NCBI RefSeq assembly: GCF_023264675.1
Contig: NZ_JAHFVG010000047.1
Span: forward strand, 1-43,754
Direction of reading: 5' to 3'
Origin: Rhodococcus sp. (in: high G+C Gram-positive bacteria)
GTDB taxonomy: Bacteria > Actinomycetota > Actinomycetes > Mycobacteriales > Mycobacteriaceae
DNA length: 43,754 bases
Under the pieces are notes generated by a model. That model searched no databases, was not told where the DNA came from, and saw nothing but the letters and a program-made list of their open reading frames with translations. Below, in pieces: positions 1 to 7,310 of the stretch; position 1 is the stretch's first letter; the number at the start of each line of letters is the position of its first letter. Position numbers and translations under genes: made by a program.

Positions 1-330
1 GGATATGCCGACGGCGTCAGGAGGAACCTCGGGGGCAAATTCGACGTGGCGATAGGTGGTCGCCGGTTCTCCTCCGTCGGGAGGGTCTGCATGGATCAAT
101 TCATGGTCGATCTCGGTCCGGACGGAGGCGGTGTGTCCGTGGGAGACACCGCCGTTCTGTTCGGCTCGGGTGAAGCCGGCGGGCCGGTAGCCCAAGAATG
201 GGCAGATACGCTCGACACGATCCACTACGAGGTGGTGGCCGGTATCGGGGGCCGCGCTCGCAGGCTCTACGTCGGGAACGCCGATTCAGGTGCGCCCGAC
301 GTCGTCGCGCACGGGGAGGTACGTCGATGA
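1..330 (+). CDS. alr: Alanine racemase, C-terminal part (5' end outside window)
   Basis: This is the last 109 codons of a PLP-dependent alanine racemase, which interconverts L- and D-alanine for peptidoglycan. The reading frame is open from base 1. The first residues read GYADG, a hallmark of the Alr C-terminal beta domain. They are followed by GRVCMDQ (the cysteine/Met-Asp-Gln block near the active-site entrance) and a YEVVAGIGGR stretch that matches the family's conserved end. The TGA stop overlaps the ATG of the next gene (ATGA), so the hydrolase is probably co-transcribed. In mycobacteria alr likewise precedes tsaE, which supports the call. The N-terminal PLP-lysine barrel lies outside the window. 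Confidence 0.95.
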   Translation, partial: GYADGVRRNLGGKFDVAIGGRRFSSVGRVCMDQFMVDLGPDGGGVSVGDTAVLFGSGEAGGPVAQEWADTLDTIHYEVVAGIGGRARRLYVGNADSGAPDVVAHGEVRR

Positions 331-1367
331 AGTTCGCCGAAAGCTTCGGAATCTTCGGCAGCGTGGGCATCGCTCTTCGCGAGACGTTCCTTCGATCGAA
401 CAAGGATCCGCTCGCAAACGAAAATCTCGATCTGATGGATGCCGATCGAGGATCGATCGTGATCGCCGACGATGGCGTTCCGCTCGCCGTACGCGAAGTC
501 GGCCCGGTCGACGCACCGATTACCGCAGTGTTCGTGCACGGGTACTGCCTTCGCATGTCGTCGTGGCACTTTCAGCGTCAGGCCTTGGAGCAGGAGTGGG
601 GCTCGAAGGTCAGGATGGTCTTCTACGACCAGCGCGGACACGGCCGATCCGGTGTTCCGTCGGCCGAAAGCTGCACCATCGCCCAACTCGGACTCGACCT
701 CGATGCCGTGATCAGGGCCGTGGCCCCGCGCGGACATCTCATCCTCATCGGGCATTCGATGGGCGGAATGACCGTACTGTCGATGACCAGGCAGAAGCCC
801 GATCTGGTCCGCGAGCGGGTGGTCGGTGTCGGGCTCATCTCGACCACCGCTGCAGGCCTCGCCGAAACAGGACTCGGCAGGAGTCTCGACAATCCTGTGG
901 TCGACGCCTTCAGGCTCGCGGTGCGGACGTCTCCCGGTGTGGTCCAGTTCGGACGCGGCGCAGCCAAGACCTTGATCGCTCCCGTGCTGCGGGCGGCGTC
1001 GTACGGCACCCGTGTCAGTCCGAGGCTCGTCGACTTCTCACAGAAAATGATCGACGACACCTCGGTGATCACCATCGTCAACTTCCTCGAAACCCTCGAA
1101 TTGCACGACGAGAGCGATGCTTTGGTCGAACTCGCGCGGATTCCGACGACCGTGGTCTGCGGTGACGACGACTGGATCATTCCGTTCGACAGCTCCACCG
1201 CGCTTGCCGATGCCCTTCCTGATTCCGACATGGTTCGAATCCGCCAGGCAGGCCATCTCGTGCAGCTGGAGTTCCCCGACAAGGTCAATGCCGCCCTCGT
1301 GCGATTGGGAACGCGCGCAATGGAATTGCGTTCGAGACGACGATCGGGTCGGCGGGGCATTGTCTGA
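327..1367 (+). CDS. Alpha/beta hydrolase, substrate unknown
   Basis: This is a 346-residue alpha/beta-hydrolase-fold protein. The oxyanion region is HGYC (71-74) and the nucleophile elbow is GHSMGG, with Ser144 as likely nucleophile. An acidic residue is expected in the CGDDDW stretch, and the catalytic His lies in AGHLVQLE near the C-terminus. A basic, weakly hydrophobic N-terminus of about 25 residues precedes the fold but does not look like a cleavable signal peptide. The ATG at 327 is chosen because it overlaps the alr stop and the fold begins soon after. A hydrolase between alr and tsaE is common in actinobacteria. The natural substrate (ester, lipid or amide) cannot be read from the sequence. 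Confidence 0.88.
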   Translation: MKFAESFGIFGSVGIALRETFLRSNKDPLANENLDLMDADRGSIVIADDGVPLAVREVGPVDAPITAVFVHGYCLRMSSWHFQRQALEQEWGSKVRMVFYDQRGHGRSGVPSAESCTIAQLGLDLDAVIRAVAPRGHLILIGHSMGGMTVLSMTRQKPDLVRERVVGVGLISTTAAGLAETGLGRSLDNPVVDAFRLAVRTSPGVVQFGRGAAKTLIAPVLRAASYGTRVSPRLVDFSQKMIDDTSVITIVNFLETLELHDESDALVELARIPTTVVCGDDDWIIPFDSSTALADALPDSDMVRIRQAGHLVQLEFPDKVNAALVRLGTRAMELRSRRRSGRRGIV

Positions 1368-1848
1368 ACCGGACGAAGGCGTCGAGCACACACTGCGAAC
1401 GACGGCCGATACCGAGGATTTCGGATTTCGGCTCGCTCAGACGCTCCGCGCCGGCGATCTCGTGGTCCTCGACGGCCCACTCGGAGCGGGCAAGACGGCA
1501 ATGACCCGCGGTATCGCTGCGGGCCTCGGAGTGCGGGGGCGCGTCAGTTCACCCACGTTCGTCATCGCGCGAGAACACAAGGCAGGTGAGCGTCCGAACG
1601 GTGAGCCCGCGGTGACGCTGGTTCACGTCGATGCCTATCGCTTGGGAATGACCGGCCAGTCGGCGGTGGACGAACTCGACGCACTCGACCTCGACACCGA
1701 CCTTGCCGCCGCTGTCGTGGTGGTCGAATGGGGTGAGGGGCTGGTGGAGAAGCTCGTCGACAGTCATCTGTCGGTGCGGATCCGCCGAGACATCGACACC
1801 GACGAACGGTTGGTTCGGGTGCGCCGCATCGGCTCCGACCGGACGTGA
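1360..1848 (+). CDS. tsaE: TsaE, ATPase of tRNA t6A synthesis
   Basis: TsaE is the P-loop ATPase that drives the TsaB-TsaD complex in making N6-threonylcarbamoyladenosine at position 37 of ANN-decoding tRNAs. The Walker A motif GPLGAGKT is at residues 39-46, followed by the SSPTF and HVDAYRL blocks typical of this family and VVEWGE. At 162 residues the length is normal. No ATG or GTG exists in frame close to the conserved start. TTG at 1360 is the best start, and it overlaps the hydrolase stop by 8 bp, implying translational coupling. It sits upstream of tsaB, rimI and tsaD as in other Mycobacteriales. Confidence 0.92.
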   Translation: MSEPDEGVEHTLRTTADTEDFGFRLAQTLRAGDLVVLDGPLGAGKTAMTRGIAAGLGVRGRVSSPTFVIAREHKAGERPNGEPAVTLVHVDAYRLGMTGQSAVDELDALDLDTDLAAAVVVVEWGEGLVEKLVDSHLSVRIRRDIDTDERLVRVRRIGSDRT

Positions 1849-1893
1849 TGCGCCGGTTCGGGACCGGTGTCGCTACGGGTACTCTGAACTACC

Positions 1894-2571
1894 GTGCTCG
1901 TTCTCGCCGTCGATACCTCCACTCCCGCTGTCACTGCCGGCGTGGTCCGGCCGGCCCCTGGCGCGCACAACACGGCCGACCATGAACTGCTCGCGTCACG
2001 CGTCGTCGTCGACGCCAGGCTGCACGCCGAGATCCTGACTCCGAACATCGTGGAGTGCCTGGCCGAGGCAGGCCTGAGTGCACGCGATCTCGACGCAGTC
2101 GTCGTCGGTGTCGGTCCGGGACCTTTCACCGGTCTGCGGGTGGGGATGGCAACGGCAGCAGCGTTCGGTGACGCACTGGGCATTCCGGTGCACGGCGTGT
2201 GCAGCCTCGATGCGATCGCTGCCGAACTACCGCCGCACGGCGAGTCGCTCGTGGTCACCGATGCGCGTCGACGTGAGGTCTACTGGGCTCGTTACCAAGA
2301 CGGCATTCGAATCGCCGGGCCCGACGTGTGCGCCCCGGATCAGGTCGACGTGGGAGCCGCGAGTTCGACGGCCGGCTCACCGGCACACGCCGCACTGTTC
2401 GACCTCCCGGTGGTGGACGTCTCCTCGCCGTCCCCGCGGGGCCTCGTCGCCGCAGCGGCGGGCGCGTTGACGTCCGGGGTTGTCCCGGATCCGCTGGTGC
2501 CGCTCTATCTGCGTCGCCCGGATGCGAAGACGATCGAAGAACGTGCCGCGGCGAAGAAGGCCGGATCGTGA
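1894..2571 (+). CDS. tsaB: TsaB, t6A synthesis scaffold subunit
   Basis: TsaB is the catalytically inactive ASKHA-fold partner that dimerises with TsaD in the t6A37 tRNA modification complex. The N-terminus reads VLAVDTSTPA and the conserved GPGPFTGLRVG block follows at about residues 70-80. The protein has 225 residues, and it lacks the metal-binding His pair of TsaD, as expected for TsaB. GTG at 1894 is the start because the conserved beta strand begins immediately after it. The 45 bp gap after tsaE is the largest within the cluster. The stop overlaps the rimI start (GTGA). Confidence 0.93.
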   Translation: MLVLAVDTSTPAVTAGVVRPAPGAHNTADHELLASRVVVDARLHAEILTPNIVECLAEAGLSARDLDAVVVGVGPGPFTGLRVGMATAAAFGDALGIPVHGVCSLDAIAAELPPHGESLVVTDARRREVYWARYQDGIRIAGPDVCAPDQVDVGAASSTAGSPAHAALFDLPVVDVSSPSPRGLVAAAAGALTSGVVPDPLVPLYLRRPDAKTIEERAAAKKAGS

Positions 2572-3044
2572 CTGTCGAGATCGATCCGATGGTCTCCGCC
2601 GATGCCGCACGGTGTGCCGAGTTGGAGGGCATCCTCTTTCCCGGTGACGATCCGTGGTCGGAGCACGCCTTCCTGTCGGAGCTTGCTGCACCGCACAATC
2701 ACTATTTCGCGGCCCGAGAAGACGGGATTCTCCTGGGGTACGCCGGTATCGCCCTGCTCGGGCGCCGGGAGTCTGCCGAATCCGAAGTACACACCATCGG
2801 TGTCGATCCCGCCGCGCAGCGTCGCGGTGTCGGAGGAGCATTGCTGAATGCGCTTCTCGCCGAGGCTGATCGCCATGGTGGGTCGGTGTTCCTCGAGGTC
2901 CGTACCGACAACGAACCGGCGATCGAGCTGTACACCCGAGAAGGATTCGTGGTGGTCGGAACCCGCCGAAACTATTATCAACCCAGCGGCGCTGATGCGT
3001 TCACCATGGCGCGGCCGGACGGAAAGGCCGGTGCATCCTCGTGA
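2568..3044 (+). CDS. rimI: RimI-type N-alpha-acetyltransferase (GNAT)
   Basis: This GNAT-fold acetyltransferase of 158 residues belongs to the RimI family. The founding member acetylates the N-terminal Ala of ribosomal protein S18, and actinobacterial versions have broader targets. Motif A reads VDPAAQRRGVGGALL, giving the R/Q-x-x-G-x-G/A acetyl-CoA pyrophosphate loop. The LEVRTDNEPAIELYTREGF segment is the typical RimI motif B. GTG at 2568 overlaps the tsaB stop and places the fold at residue 4. It is sandwiched between tsaB and tsaD with 4 bp overlaps on both sides. Confidence 0.92.
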   Translation: MTVEIDPMVSADAARCAELEGILFPGDDPWSEHAFLSELAAPHNHYFAAREDGILLGYAGIALLGRRESAESEVHTIGVDPAAQRRGVGGALLNALLAEADRHGGSVFLEVRTDNEPAIELYTREGFVVVGTRRNYYQPSGADAFTMARPDGKAGASS

Positions 3045-4087
3045 TCGTCATGGGTATCGAAAGCTCCTGTGACGAAACCGGTGTCGGTATCGTTCGCTGG
3101 AGCGAATCCGGAGAGTGCGAACTTCGTGCCGACGAGGTCGCATCCAGCGTCGACGAACACGCTCGCTACGGCGGTGTGGTTCCCGAAGTCGCGTCCCGCG
3201 CGCATCTCGAAGCAATCGTTCCGACGATGCGGCGCGCTCTCGCGGCAGCGGACATCGACCGTCCCGATGCTGTTGCCGTGACGATCGGACCTGGCCTCGC
3301 CGGCGCGCTGCTGGTCGGCGTCGCCGCGGCGAAGGCATACGCCGCTGCGTGGGGTGTGCCGTTCTATGCGGTCAATCACCTCGGCGGGCACGTTGCCGTC
3401 GACACCCTCGAGCACGGACCCATGCCGTCCTGTGTGGCGTTGCTCGTCTCGGGTGGCCATACCCACCTGCTTCACGTCGACGATCTCGGTGCGCCCATCG
3501 TCGAACTTGGGACCACCGTCGACGACGCTGCGGGCGAAGCGTTCGACAAGGTCGCTCGCCTGCTCGGTCTCGGATACCCCGGCGGACCGGCTCTCGACGA
3601 CGCCGCGCGAGAAGGTGATCCGACGGCGATTGCATTTCCACGAGGGATGACGGGCCCACGGGATGCACGCTACGACTTTTCGTTCTCGGGTGTGAAGACC
3701 GCTGTGGCTCGGTTCGTCGAAGCTCGCGTCCGGGCGGGTGACACGGTTCCGGTCGCGGATATCGCAGCGTCGTTTCAGGAGTCGGTTGCCGATGTTCTGA
3801 CGATGAAAGCGGTTCGTGCGGCGACAGATGTCGAGGTCGACACCGTGGTGCTCGGCGGCGGGGCGACAGCAAACTCGAGAATACGTTCGATGGTCGAAGA
3901 ACGTTGTACTGCAGCAGGATTGACCCTTCGAATTCCGAAGCCAAGGCTGTGCACCGACAACGGCGTCATGATCGCCGCACTGGGCGCGCACCTGATCGCC
4001 GGCGGGGCCGCGCCGTCCGATCTGCGCGTTGCCACCGACCCCGGTCTGCCGGTGTCGACGAGCGTACTCGGCGGAGCCACCGGATAG
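3041..4087 (+). CDS. tsaD: TsaD, tRNA threonylcarbamoyltransferase
   Basis: TsaD transfers the threonylcarbamoyl group from TC-AMP to adenosine 37 of tRNA. It shows the N-terminal SSCDETG motif, the metal-binding pair His113 and His117 in NHLGGH, the SGGHTHL phosphate loop, and the C-terminal LGGGATANSR and CTDNGVMIA blocks. The 348 residues match the usual family length. GTG at 3041 overlaps the rimI stop by 4 bp. ATG at 3050 is a possible alternative that costs only three residues. The gene ends the co-directional block; the next gene is convergent, 43 bp away, and I saw no convincing terminator in the gap. Confidence 0.96.
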   Translation: MIVMGIESSCDETGVGIVRWSESGECELRADEVASSVDEHARYGGVVPEVASRAHLEAIVPTMRRALAAADIDRPDAVAVTIGPGLAGALLVGVAAAKAYAAAWGVPFYAVNHLGGHVAVDTLEHGPMPSCVALLVSGGHTHLLHVDDLGAPIVELGTTVDDAAGEAFDKVARLLGLGYPGGPALDDAAREGDPTAIAFPRGMTGPRDARYDFSFSGVKTAVARFVEARVRAGDTVPVADIAASFQESVADVLTMKAVRAATDVEVDTVVLGGGATANSRIRSMVEERCTAAGLTLRIPKPRLCTDNGVMIAALGAHLIAGGAAPSDLRVATDPGLPVSTSVLGGATG

Positions 4088-4130
4088 AGACGACCGGCGA
4101 GCGGCGTTCGGCAGGCGAAAAGCCGCGACG

Positions 4131-5825
4131 TCAGCCCGGCGGGGCTGTCGTCGCGTCGGCAGTCGGGGCTGTCGTTACCTCGACCGACTCACCGGCGGGC
4201 GGGGGCGTCCAGACAGTGGGTGGCGGAGTCAGCACTCGGGACGTCGGCGGAGTGCCGTCGACCTCGGTGGTGGGGATGCTTGCCGTGCCCCTCGGTGGGG
4301 ATGTCTCCACCGATCCACTCGCAGGTCCTTCGGGGGCGGCGGGGGTTGCCGACAGCGTCGGGGCATCGGGCGGCGGTTGCAACTCGGTCGACCCGCCTGT
4401 GCCGGGTGTCGTGGTAACCGGCGAGATGGTCACCGGTGGGGCGGTCACCGTTGTGGTGGTCGTTGCAGTCGAAATGGTGCTCGGGGGAGATGTCGGCTGC
4501 CGGTCCGACCCGTCCGTCGGAACGGACGGCCAATCGATGACGGGGAGGTTCGGCGCGGGGTGCAGCGTCGGCGTGCTGGACGGTGCGGTGGTCTCACCGG
4601 TGCCCGATGCCGATGATCTCGTCGGCGGTGTCGACGAGATGTCGGTCGAGTACTCGCGTGTCGCCTCACCGCCGGTACTGGCTATCGGGTCCGCTGTCGT
4701 CTGCCACTGAGGCGCCGAAGAACTCTGGCCTGCAGTACTTTCCGCGTTCGGTGCTTCCGTTCCTGCAGGCGCGAAGCTCGAGTCACCGCTCGGTGTGAGG
4801 GTCTGTATGCCGTAGGCGAGAACGATTCCGCCCACCAACAGTGCACCTGCCACTGCGCCGCCGAAGCGCCCGATCGACCTGCCGGTGCTGTCCGTGCCGA
4901 CTCCGGCAGCGGCGTACCGACCGTCGGGCCCCGTGACGGCAAGATAGGCCGCACCCTTGGCGAGGATCGTGTCGGGCTCGCCCGGCGCGATGACCGGAAT
5001 GCCGAGAGTGTTGCCGAAGACGGCACCGACGACAGGTATTTTCGCCCCGCCGCCGATGAGTACGACGGCCTCCGGTGCGCCGGTCGACGATGTGGAGACT
5101 CGAGACGTGAACTGAGCTGCGCTGACTGCGTAAGGGCGTATTGCCTCGTCGAATGCTGCGCGGTCGACGGACGCGGTGCCGCCCACCCCGCCCACCTCGG
5201 CGGACTCGTGCGCGCTGAGATGTTCCTTGACCGATCTGTACCGGGCCGAGCCGATTCCTCGATCGTCGCGAAGATCGTCACGGACACTTTTCTCCGCCGT
5301 GGACGTGCCGTGGACGAGGTCTTTGACCAGGCGGTTGATCACGTCGCCGCTGAAGTGCGCGGTGCGTTCGGCTGCCTGAACTGCGCCGGAATGTGCGTCG
5401 ATGACCGACGCGGTGGTGCCGGACGCGCCGACATCGACCACGGCCACGGTGCCGTAACGGGCGACGAGCCCCGAGTCCTCGAGAAACGCGTGCGCTGCGT
5501 CGGACTCGGAGACAAGGAACACCCGTCGGTGCGAGTGTGAGAACGCGGAGCGAATGGACGCAGCGTGCGCGGATGTCCGGTGCGCGACGACGATGGCGTC
5601 GGGTTCCCGGCGTGCATGCGTATGCGCGCCCTGACCTTCGGGGCTCGGTGCGAGCGACGCCATCAGTTCGACAGCCGACACGACGAGATCGCCGATATCG
5701 GTGTTGACCTCACTGTCGGCGGACACGGTGCGGTACTCGATACTTCGAGTTCCGTCGTCTTCCTGGATCACCAGCGTTGCGCAGACGACTTCGATGCCGG
5801 TGGATACGCCGATTCCGACCTTCAC
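4131..5825 (-). CDS. Membrane-anchored Hsp70-like ATPase with Pro/Thr/Ser-rich tail
   Basis: This 564-residue protein has an actin/Hsp70-type nucleotide-binding module at about 1-300. The phosphate-2 loop is VVDVGASGTTASV (129-141) and the adenosine loop is VVLIGGGAKIPVV (254-266). One membrane helix at about 322-342 is followed by roughly 220 residues dominated by Pro, Thr, Ser and Ala. There is no Hsp70 peptide-binding domain. The ATPase is therefore probably cytoplasmic and the tail outside, in the cell wall. The frame is open up to 5954, but GTG at 5825 is chosen because a GGGAGGTG ribosome site lies about 7 bases upstream and the actin-like first strand starts there. The upstream 43 residues of the open frame are Arg-rich and look non-coding. 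A TAACGTTA palindrome at 5982-5989 may mark the promoter. The function is unknown. The gene interrupts the tsaD-groES order seen in mycobacteria. Confidence 0.8.
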   Translation of the reverse strand: MKVGIGVSTGIEVVCATLVIQEDDGTRSIEYRTVSADSEVNTDIGDLVVSAVELMASLAPSPEGQGAHTHARREPDAIVVAHRTSAHAASIRSAFSHSHRRVFLVSESDAAHAFLEDSGLVARYGTVAVVDVGASGTTASVIDAHSGAVQAAERTAHFSGDVINRLVKDLVHGTSTAEKSVRDDLRDDRGIGSARYRSVKEHLSAHESAEVGGVGGTASVDRAAFDEAIRPYAVSAAQFTSRVSTSSTGAPEAVVLIGGGAKIPVVGAVFGNTLGIPVIAPGEPDTILAKGAAYLAVTGPDGRYAAAGVGTDSTGRSIGRFGGAVAGALLVGGIVLAYGIQTLTPSGDSSFAPAGTEAPNAESTAGQSSSAPQWQTTADPIASTGGEATREYSTDISSTPPTRSSASGTGETTAPSSTPTLHPAPNLPVIDWPSVPTDGSDRQPTSPPSTISTATTTTTVTAPPVTISPVTTTPGTGGSTELQPPPDAPTLSATPAAPEGPASGSVETSPPRGTASIPTTEVDGTPPTSRVLTPPPTVWTPPPAGESVEVTTAPTADATTAPPG

Positions 5826-6081
5826 CGCCGCACCTCCCGCCCTGCTCGCAACCCGACGCCGCCGCTGCGCGGGTCGTCCGGGTGTTCGTCGCCCGTTACC
5901 GTCGCGGTCTCCGGGATGTTTCGGTTTCCATCGGGTCGAGAAGTGGTCTCGCACCCGACGAACTATCTGCCCTCGTTATCTTAACGTTACAGAACTGATT
6001 CGGTGAATGTGAAACGTGGCACCCGAAACGCGCTACGACTAGGACGTTCGTCCGTCCGATCGAGTCGACGAAGGTGCAGAT

Positions 6082-6633
6082 ATGGCGACATCCGAGGCCT
6101 ATTCACTGTTGAACGACAGAGCACGCCGTGCATTGTTGATACGCGCGTCGGTGCGGCCGATCGCTACCGCGGTGATGCTGACCGCTCTCTACTTCGTTGT
6201 TCCGATGCAAGCGATCGAGAATGTGGGTTCGGTCGTATTTCTCGCCGCTGTTCTACTGGTGGTGACGGTGGTGTGCGCCTGGCAGGGCGTCAAGATCGTC
6301 AAGGCCGACTATCCGGCTGTGCAGGCAATCGAGACACTCGCCGCCGTGGTGCCTGCCTATCTGATCGGATTTTCGGTGGCGTATTACCTGATGTCGGTGA
6401 GTGCAGCCGATAATTTCAACGAAGCATTGTCGAGAATGGGCAGCTTGTATTTCACGCTGTCGGTTTTCACGACGGTGGGATTCGGCGACATAGCGGCTTC
6501 GAGTGATTTCGCGCGAGCAATCGTGTCGGTTCAGATGGTGGGCAATCTGGTGATCATCGCGTTGGGCGGCCGGTTGCTGTTGGCCGCCGTGCGCCGCGGC
6601 CAAGCGAGGAAGCAGGCGGCGCAGACCAGGTAG
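6082..6633 (+). CDS. Small potassium channel (ion channel 2 family)
   Basis: This 183-residue membrane protein has four predicted membrane helices, at about 26-42, 49-70, 84-105 and 144-166. Between the last two lies a pore loop with the selectivity filter TVGFGDI (131-137), the signature of K+ channels. The last two helices plus the pore form the classic 2TM channel unit, and two extra helices precede it. No voltage-sensor Arg ladder and no RCK/TrkA-N domain is visible, so gating is unknown. The ATG at 6082 has an AAGGTG ribosome site upstream. It is divergent from the Hsp70-like gene, and no obvious functional link to the neighbouring chaperonins can be seen. Confidence 0.85.
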   Translation: MATSEAYSLLNDRARRALLIRASVRPIATAVMLTALYFVVPMQAIENVGSVVFLAAVLLVVTVVCAWQGVKIVKADYPAVQAIETLAAVVPAYLIGFSVAYYLMSVSAADNFNEALSRMGSLYFTLSVFTTVGFGDIAASSDFARAIVSVQMVGNLVIIALGGRLLLAAVRRGQARKQAAQTR

Positions 6634-6756
6634 CGCTGCCTCCGAATGGGTGGTGCGCGGATGGGACCGATGGGCGAATGCGGCGGCGCTGGTCCGCGCG
6701 GTATCGGCGGACGTTTCGCTGTAAGCGTCAATTCTGGCGAACCCAGCTCTTGAGTG

Positions 6757-6783
6757 CTGGCACTCGCGTGTATAGAGTGCTAG
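6757..6783 (+). promoter_or_regulatory. CIRCE operator (HrcA site) upstream of groES
   Basis: An inverted repeat with arms CTGGCACTC and GAGTGCTAG separated by 9 bases matches the CIRCE consensus (TTAGCACTC-N9-GAGTGCTAA) at 15 of 18 arm positions. It lies about 130 bp before the groES start, where HrcA is expected to repress heat-shock transcription. An extra GAGTGCT half-site (6752-6758) directly abuts the left arm and creates a second, tighter dyad (6752-6765). Confidence 0.88.
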
Positions 6784-6914
6784 TCAGCGCTGAGTGAAGT
6801 CCCGGAACCCGCGACGACGGGATCGAGCCCAGAGCAGACGCACGATCTTCTATCAACACAGCAGTCCGGGGATCCGACCCCGGACGCGTACCCCATAACA
6901 ATGGAGGGCTCAAC

Positions 6915-7214
6915 GTGGCGAGCGTGAAAATCAAGCCGCTCGAGGACAAGATCCTCGTCCAGGCCAACGAGGCCGAGACGACGACCGCCTCCGGTCTGGT
7001 CATCCCCGACACAGCCAAGGAGAAGCCTCAGGAAGGCACCGTCGTCGCTGTTGGCGAAGGCCGTGTCACCGAAAAGGGCAACCGCATCCCGGTCGACGTC
7101 AAAGAAGGTGACACCGTCATCTACAGCAAGTACGGCGGCACCGAGATCAAGTACGCCGGCGAGGAGTACCTGATTCTGTCGGCACGCGACGTGCTGGCTG
7201 TCATCGCCAAGTAA
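6915..7214 (+). CDS. groES: Co-chaperonin GroES (Cpn10)
   Basis: GroES caps the GroEL folding chamber. The 99-residue protein begins ASVKIKPLEDKILVQ and has the mobile-loop region NEAETTTASGLVIPD that contacts GroEL. It ends with the EYLILSARDVLAVI strand typical of actinobacterial Cpn10. GTG at 6915 is preceded by a GGAGGG ribosome site 7 bases upstream. Expression is probably heat-inducible through the CIRCE element. groEL1 follows after 96 bp that contain a hairpin. Confidence 0.97.
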   Translation: MASVKIKPLEDKILVQANEAETTTASGLVIPDTAKEKPQEGTVVAVGEGRVTEKGNRIPVDVKEGDTVIYSKYGGTEIKYAGEEYLILSARDVLAVIAK

Positions 7215-7224
7215 TCCATACGTT

Positions 7225-7266
7225 GTCCGCCCCGGAGCCCGATCTCGATTCGGTCCCGGGGCGGAC
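7225..7266 (+). terminator. Intercistronic hairpin between groES and groEL1
   Basis: A perfect 11 bp stem (GTCCGCCCCGG / CCGGGGCGGAC) with a 20-base loop lies between the two chaperonin genes, followed by a short T-containing but not T-rich run. It could attenuate readthrough, act as a processing site, or stabilise the groES message. A strong intrinsic terminator is unlikely because groEL1 has no other obvious promoter in the 96 bp gap. Confidence 0.55.
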
Positions 7267-7310
7267 TTCGTTCGATCGAGTTCTCTACTCGAAGGAGCAG
7301 CACCGAAAAC

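Noticed and set aside
4200..4780. Pro/Thr-coding repeats as a CRISPR or VNTR array
   Set aside because: Low-complexity codons for a disordered tail; no constant repeat unit or spacer.
6749..6770. HAIR (HspR) site before groES
   Set aside because: CTTGAGT then ACTCGCG has wrong spacing and a poor second arm; CIRCE explains the GAGTGC repeats.
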